In this document: piece by piece, positions 60,901 to 64,000 of the stretch
Position numbering within the stretch: the first letter of the stretch is position 1
Layout of the letters: every line of letters starts with the position of its first letter
Origin: Polyangiaceae bacterium
GTDB taxonomy: Bacteria > Myxococcota_A > Polyangia > Polyangiales > Polyangiaceae
NCBI GenBank assembly: GCA_020846005.1
Contig: JADLEQ010000022.1
Span: forward strand, 42,360-106,359
Reading direction: 5' to 3'
DNA length: 64,000 nucleotides
Notes under the pieces: generated by a model
Seen by the model: only the letters and a program-made list of their open reading frames with translations
What the model was told of the DNA's origin: nothing
Databases searched by the model: none
Made by a program: the position numbers and the translations under genes

Positions 60901-61595
60901 CGGTTGGGACGGTCGGCTGGGTCGACAACCTCGTGCTGCAGTGCGATCCGGCGGACTGCGCCTGCCAGCCCGGCCTCACCGAGTGCGGCGCCGTCTGCAC
61001 CGACACCGACACGGACGTCCGCAACTGCGGAGCGTGCGGGAACGTCTGCGGGCCCGGCCGGAGCTGCGTCGCGGGGAGCTGCCTCTGCCCCGTCGCGGAC
61101 TGCACGGGTGTCTGCAAGGACATCTATCACGACGAGGACGCTTGCGGCGGGTGCGGGAACGTCTGCGGGCCGGCCCTCGAGTGCCGGGTCGGCGGCTGCG
61201 GCGGCGCAGAGACGTGCGCGGCGGGCCGCACGATCCCGCCGGCGGGCGGGACGTTCACCTTCACCATGACGGACACCGCGAGCCATCACCCGCCGCCCTG
61301 CACGTACCTGGGCGACGCGGGCGGTGACCTCGCGTTCCGCTGGACACCGTCCGCCTCGGGGACGGCGACCGTGCGCTTCGGTGCCCCCACGGTCGACGTG
61401 GTGGTCGCGGCGGGAAGCAGCGCCGCGTGTGACGCGACCAGCCTGAGCGCGAACTGCGCCGACGACTACGCCGCAGGATTCGAGACGATCTCGTTCTCCG
61501 TCACGGCGGGCGCCACGTACTACATCGTGGGAGCGCTCTGGGGCGCCTCCTCCAACCCGACCGACCCGGTCACCCTCGAGGTGGGCGTCCAATGA
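57909..61595 (+). CDS. Large Asp/Cys-repeat lipoprotein
   Basis: 1228-aa lipoprotein; GTG at 57909 gives signal RWIWLAAAGGLQLGC (lipobox C18). Residues 35-210 hold five complete 31-residue repeats with C-x-N-x2-D-D-D-x-D-G-x3-D-C-x-D and C-terminal cysteines, plus a shorter sixth, a thrombospondin-type-3-like Ca2+-binding pattern (58011-58535). Then a beta-rich 240-residue domain with a conserved Cys pair, a longer propeller-like domain, a CGDGACDADESCASCAGDCPC motif, a lectin-like domain and CGACGNVCGPGxxC repeats. Coupled to the TPR/PEGA gene upstream and to the MYXO-CTERM gene downstream. Confidence 0.88.
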   Translation: MKRRWIWLAAAGGLQLGCSALVDYPESRSEVGGACRNGVDDDFDGYVDCADGDCAESCREDDAERCANGLDDDQDDLADCADPACRSFCLENDATRCRNGADDDGNGKADCADPACFEVCREDDAERCHNGTDDDSDGLADCRDPDCAAHCPEADAATCANSLDDDHDGRVDCDDDDCDGFCPEESSDACANGRDDDGDGVIDGSDPRCWLLAPPEVARCASYGAQELVESFDTAMLLSDPWYTFGGLDSFPDTSDQEGRLDLGSPWFEAPTTSPGYGPWRGMGSRRVLSGLLDTLRLELAARVVDGARVRVALVPAAGTPDGQAPPEDPAQALLTVDLDAQARPPRLSLALGAAGLSAVVPLPLDAAAPCAVGGTVTCAGGWYDLTVARDGDDLVARVSGAGVAEARVTVGDRRLPIDAARLTVSGSGALVQSGATAGQHVAQVDDLRVVFEAVDPCGAPVPQVPAAALACSATGADHGHSLALAQDGSALCALIPEGPADALPVRVMPWVSPDGSSWGPAGPGAVFPETAGRSIVGVGIAHDGSQLRAAAVVRSSSVARLFVSAAGTCVDTWSAPSQVALLPFDAEAPSWITGLPNAPHAIYFTRPPTDEAQRTLWRATSADGATFTLEDRPVAEFAAEWRVASPLALSRVGARDVVAAYRLIEPGEPSAAGLLVATDPTLGAFGRVGAGALLAPGGGTTTFDGDDITAAALAWSGSAGTLLYSARSVGAADGSAATRPLRTGTARLAPAGEGLPLLSTPAPRCGDGACDADESCASCAGDCPCASVRLTDRFEDAAPWSAVTLASATTPAGALLYVDGPAGVARFASGDSTWLHRPLGRQLTGDFRLSFDLFGARDRFSGCKAVSVGLGRTPTPTSPAPDGLFARWVRDSSCFESETGAAVASIAGGVLTESFVPSYTGCTGYVPTRADDRLHVTLVREGTTARVDVSGEDGCAPAALGAAELTLPASPVLGDALLIGHGATWNATTSEWDSECAVGTVGWVDNLVLQCDPADCACQPGLTECGAVCTDTDTDVRNCGACGNVCGPGRSCVAGSCLCPVADCTGVCKDIYHDEDACGGCGNVCGPALECRVGGCGGAETCAAGRTIPPAGGTFTFTMTDTASHHPPPCTYLGDAGGDLAFRWTPSASGTATVRFGAPTVDVVVAAGSSAACDATSLSANCADDYAAGFETISFSVTAGATYYIVGALWGASSNPTDPVTLEVGVQ
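58011..58535 (+). repeat. Five 93-bp coding repeats plus a partial sixth
   Basis: Inside the large lipoprotein, codons for the 31-residue Asp/Cys unit repeat at 58011, 58104, 58197, 58290 and 58383, with a shorter sixth copy from 58476. Asp triplets and paired Cys are retained in all; the intervening residues vary, so the repeats are old rather than recently duplicated. Confidence 0.85.
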
Positions 61596-62932
61596 AGACG
61601 GTTCGATGGCTTCTTGCGATCGGCGCGGGCGCGGCCGCCGCGACCCTGGGCCAGCCCGCGCGCGCCGAGATCGGCGCCCGCTGCGCCGGCGCGGCCGAGT
61701 GCGCGTCAGGCGAGACCTGCCTCACGCCCGGCTCGGGCGCCGTCGGCGGCGAGGGACCCGCGGGGGGTATGTGCACGAAGCCGTGCACCACCGGCCCGGA
61801 GTGTGGCACCGGCATCTGCGTCACGGTCGACAACGCGGGCACCGCGTTCTGCTTCGAGGCGTGCACGTTCGGACCGCCCGGCACCACGACGTTCGATCCG
61901 GGGAAGTGCCACGCGCGCCCGGAGTTCTCGTGCTCGCCGCTCTGGAACGACAGCGGGATCTCGTGCACGGGCCCGAGCGACTGCGCGAGCGGGCAGTTCT
62001 GCTACGGCACCTGCTACGATCTCATCCCGACCTGCCAGCCAGTCTGCAACGCGGACCGGGACTGCGGGCCCGGTCTGTACTGCAACCCCGCCACGGGCTA
62101 CTGCGCGGCCGCCCCGAGGACGGGCCTCGAGCTGGGCGCCGCGTGCACGCTCCCAGGGGACGGCGCGACGGACGGGTGCCGCGGCAGCTGCCAGGGAGTG
62201 GTCGACGAGAGCGGCGCCTCGGTGGGGAACATCTGCTTCGAGCCGTGCACCAACGGCGCGCCCTACCAGTGTGGCTGGGCGGGCCCCGGCACCGGCCCTG
62301 CGGTGGGGTACTGCCTCTACACGAGCTCCGCGATCGTGAATCTGGCGGGCTATGGCGACCGCGGGTCGTGCGGGGCGATGTGCGACTGCAACTCCGACTG
62401 CCTCAACCCGGATTCCATCTGCTCTCCGCTCGGCAACTTCGAGCTCGAGCAGACACTGCAGCGACGCGGCTACTGCCTCCCCGTCGCGAAGGGCCCCAAC
62501 GCTCCGGTGGGCATCACCGAGTGCCCGGAGGACGCAGGCGCCCCGCTCGATCCTTCCTGCGTGTTCGGCCGAACGAAGGCATGCCGCGGCGCGAACGGCT
62601 GCATCGGGTCGCGCCTCTGCGGTGACGGTGGTTACGGCGACTGCGTGTGCGCCGCCGGCCCGCTCGACGCGGGCACCGACGGCGGCGCGGACGCGGGCAC
62701 CGACGCCGGGGCCGACGCTGGCCCAGACGCTCCATCCGACGCGCCGCCGGACGCACCCGCCGACACCTCCACCGACGGCAGCGACCCGGCGCAGCGCGCC
62801 GTCCCGCTCGAGGAGGCGGGGTGCGCCTGCGCCGCGCCGAGTCCCTCCGCTGGCGGGCGCGGGTGGCTGGCCGCGGCGGGCGCCGCGCTCGCGCTGGCCT
62901 TCAACCGCCGCCGCCGCAGCGCGCGGCGGTGA
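61592..62932 (+). CDS. Cys-rich MYXO-CTERM-type surface protein
   Basis: 446-aa secreted protein: signal ending QPARA, Cys-rich repeats (CASGETCLTPGSG, CGTGICVTVDNAGTAFCFEACTFG, CASGQFCYGTCYD, CGPGLYCNPATGYCA), an Asp/Ala/Gly linker (DAGTDGGADAGTDAGADAG) and the tail GCACAAPSPSAGGRGWLAAAGAALALAFNRRRRSARR. That tail has the MYXO-CTERM layout of a Cys motif, a hydrophobic helix and an Arg cluster, a signal for sorting and cleavage. ATG at 61592 overlaps the large lipoprotein stop (ATGA). Confidence 0.9.
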   Translation: MKTVRWLLAIGAGAAAATLGQPARAEIGARCAGAAECASGETCLTPGSGAVGGEGPAGGMCTKPCTTGPECGTGICVTVDNAGTAFCFEACTFGPPGTTTFDPGKCHARPEFSCSPLWNDSGISCTGPSDCASGQFCYGTCYDLIPTCQPVCNADRDCGPGLYCNPATGYCAAAPRTGLELGAACTLPGDGATDGCRGSCQGVVDESGASVGNICFEPCTNGAPYQCGWAGPGTGPAVGYCLYTSSAIVNLAGYGDRGSCGAMCDCNSDCLNPDSICSPLGNFELEQTLQRRGYCLPVAKGPNAPVGITECPEDAGAPLDPSCVFGRTKACRGANGCIGSRLCGDGGYGDCVCAAGPLDAGTDGGADAGTDAGADAGPDAPSDAPPDAPADTSTDGSDPAQRAVPLEEAGCACAAPSPSAGGRGWLAAAGAALALAFNRRRRSARR

Positions 62933-62958
62933 GCGCGCGGCGGTGAGCGCGCGGCGGT
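62917..62958. repeat. 14-bp tandem repeat across a stop codon
   Basis: GAGCGCGCGGCGGT occurs at 62931-62944 and 62945-62958, preceded by a nearly identical copy (CAGCGCGCGGCGGT, 62917-62930) and followed by a decayed one. The first copy encodes the Arg-rich end of the MYXO-CTERM protein; its stop TGA (62930-62932) lies at the junction. Confidence 0.9.
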
Positions 62959-63013
62959 GAGCGCGCGTTCCGGGCGTCGTCGGCCGCGGCCGCGCGCGTG
63001 GTACGGTGCGGCG

Positions 63014-63523
63014 GTGCATGTCGAGATCCGACGCGAGGACTCCGGAGACGAGGCGGCGATCCACGCGCTGCACGCCGCGGCCTTCGGGACCGACGCGGAG
63101 GCCCGCTGCGTCGAGGCCCTCCGGGCGGGCGGCGCCCTCACGCTCTCGCTCGTGTCGCTGAGCGACGGCGAGGTGGTCGGGCACATCGCCTTCTCGCCCG
63201 TCGTGGTCGAGGCGGGGGGCCGCCTGGCGCGAGGGATCGGCCTCGCGCCGATGGCCGTCGCGCCGGGACGCCAGCGCCGGGGCATCGGCGGGCGACTCAT
63301 CGCGGCAGGCCTCGCCGCCTCGAGCGCCGAGGGGCACGGGTTCTGCGTCGTGCTCGGCCACCCGGGATACTATCCGCGCCATGGGTTCGTCCCCGCGCGG
63401 GCGCACGGGATCCGCTGGGAGAGGGGGCACGACGAGGCGCTCTTCGTGCAAGCCCTGGCTCCGGACGGCCTGGCCGGCGTCTCGGGGATCCTCCGCTACC
63501 GCCCCGAGCTCGACGCGGTGTAG
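63014..63523 (+). CDS. GNAT-family N-acetyltransferase
   Basis: 169-aa acetyltransferase: VEIRREDSGDEAAIHALHAAAFGTDAEARCVEALRAGG, HIAFSPVVV, and the CoA site IGLAPMAVAPGRQRRGIGGRLIAAGLAAS (R/Q-x2-G-x-G). GYYPRHGFVPARAHGIRWE matches the YhbS-like subgroup. GTG at 63014 precedes HVEIRRED; an upstream start would overlap the tandem repeats. Substrate unknown. Confidence 0.88.
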   Translation: MHVEIRREDSGDEAAIHALHAAAFGTDAEARCVEALRAGGALTLSLVSLSDGEVVGHIAFSPVVVEAGGRLARGIGLAPMAVAPGRQRRGIGGRLIAAGLAASSAEGHGFCVVLGHPGYYPRHGFVPARAHGIRWERGHDEALFVQALAPDGLAGVSGILRYRPELDAV

Positions 63524-63723
<200 letters not shown>

Positions 63724-63900
63724 GAAGCGGCGAGCGGCGTAGCTAGCACACGGAAGCGCGCGATCAACAGCAATCTCGCCCGATCGGCGCCCACGCCGGT
63801 CGCCGCCGCGGCCCGGCGCGCGGGGCTCGCCGAACCGGCGCCGCGCCCGAGGGGCCGGAGTGCGCTCGCCGGCGCGGGGCACGCCGCCGGACACGCTCCA
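63724..63900. other. Non-coding-looking stretch before the terminal repeats
   Basis: About 180 bp with no supported gene. Upstream of tRNA-Asp on its strand, so it should hold its promoter; no consensus boxes were recognised. Confidence 0.5.
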
Positions 63901-64000
63901 CGCCGGGCTCTGCACGCCGGGCTCTGCACGCCGGGCTCTGCACGCCGGGCTCTGCACGCCGGGCTCTGCACGCCGGGCTCTGCACGCCGGGCTCTGCACG
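63901..64000. repeat. 14-bp tandem array running off the right edge
   Basis: CGCCGGGCTCTGCA repeats seven times exactly from 63901 to 63998 and continues past the window. 14 is not a multiple of 3, so read on the minus strand it cycles through all frames, giving a 14-residue Cys/Arg/Ala-rich repeat. A gene is not supported. Confidence 0.95.

Noticed and set aside
63901..64000. CRISPR array
   Set aside because: Copies are directly adjacent with no spacers and only 14 bp long.

Overview
The window is a stretch of very GC-rich, gene-dense chromosome, most likely from a myxobacterium of the Polyangiales (Sorangium/Sandaracinus-like). That assignment is an inference. It rests on three serine/threonine kinases (two with Pro/Ala-rich tails and a membrane anchor), PEGA/TPR envelope proteins, Cys-rich lipoproteins with Gly/Ser/Ala spacers after the lipobox, a MYXO-CTERM-like C-terminus, and a GlnRS carrying an extra YqeY/GatB-like C-terminal domain. 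No phage, insertion sequence or CRISPR array was seen. Genes are packed tightly, and many junctions are 4-nt overlaps in which the start codon contains the upstream stop (ATGA, GTGA, TTGA). These overlaps decided many of the starts given here.

Layout. 1-7.5 kb (minus strand): ileS running off the left edge, a polysaccharide deacetylase, an orphan cheR/cheW pair, thiE coupled to a small lipoprotein, an MFS transporter and thiG. 7.6-11.9 kb: an O-antigen-ligase-like polymerase with a TPR tail, a glycosyltransferase and a PF14907-type nucleotidyltransferase. 12-19.4 kb: the most interesting region, a probable RiPP (modified peptide) locus. Two divergent units start about 30 bp apart. Leftwards are an ABC exporter-like protein and a nucleotide-sugar dehydrogenase overlapping it by GTGA. 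Rightwards are a lasso-type B2 leader peptidase, a precursor peptide, a radical SAM enzyme, a PqqD-like leader-binding protein, an HprK-like kinase and a sulfatase-fold lipoprotein. The precursor leader matches the lasso recognition pattern Y-x2-P-x-L-x3-G-x5-T at four of five positions, yet no asparagine-synthetase-like lasso cyclase is present; a radical SAM enzyme stands in its place and the core carries two cysteines.

19.4-30.3 kb: a Gfo/Idh/MocA oxidoreductase, a vWA lipoprotein, tsf-rpsB, a serine/threonine kinase, a small membrane protein, gatC-gatA-GNAT and a second kinase. 30.6-42.9 kb: an SDR epimerase, a PlsC-like acyltransferase and truB in one coupled run, a CNNM/CorC-type CBS protein, a trpG-trpD-trpC operon, a XerD-type recombinase, an N-formylglutamate amidohydrolase-like gene, a membrane protein and rpmB (L28). 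43-53.8 kb: a secreted CocE/NonD hydrolase, a coiled-coil/barrel-like envelope protein coupled to a Cys-rich lipoprotein, a DUF4234 protein, a secreted PHB-depolymerase-like esterase, a membrane glycosyltransferase-like protein and glnS.

53.9-62.9 kb: a five-gene, largely coupled envelope cluster of a PEGA-tailed kinase, two paralogous TPR/PEGA proteins, a 1228-aa Asp/Cys-repeat lipoprotein and a MYXO-CTERM protein, probably a surface sensing or adhesion module. The window ends with a GNAT gene, tRNA-Asp(GTC) and a 14-bp tandem array that runs off the edge.
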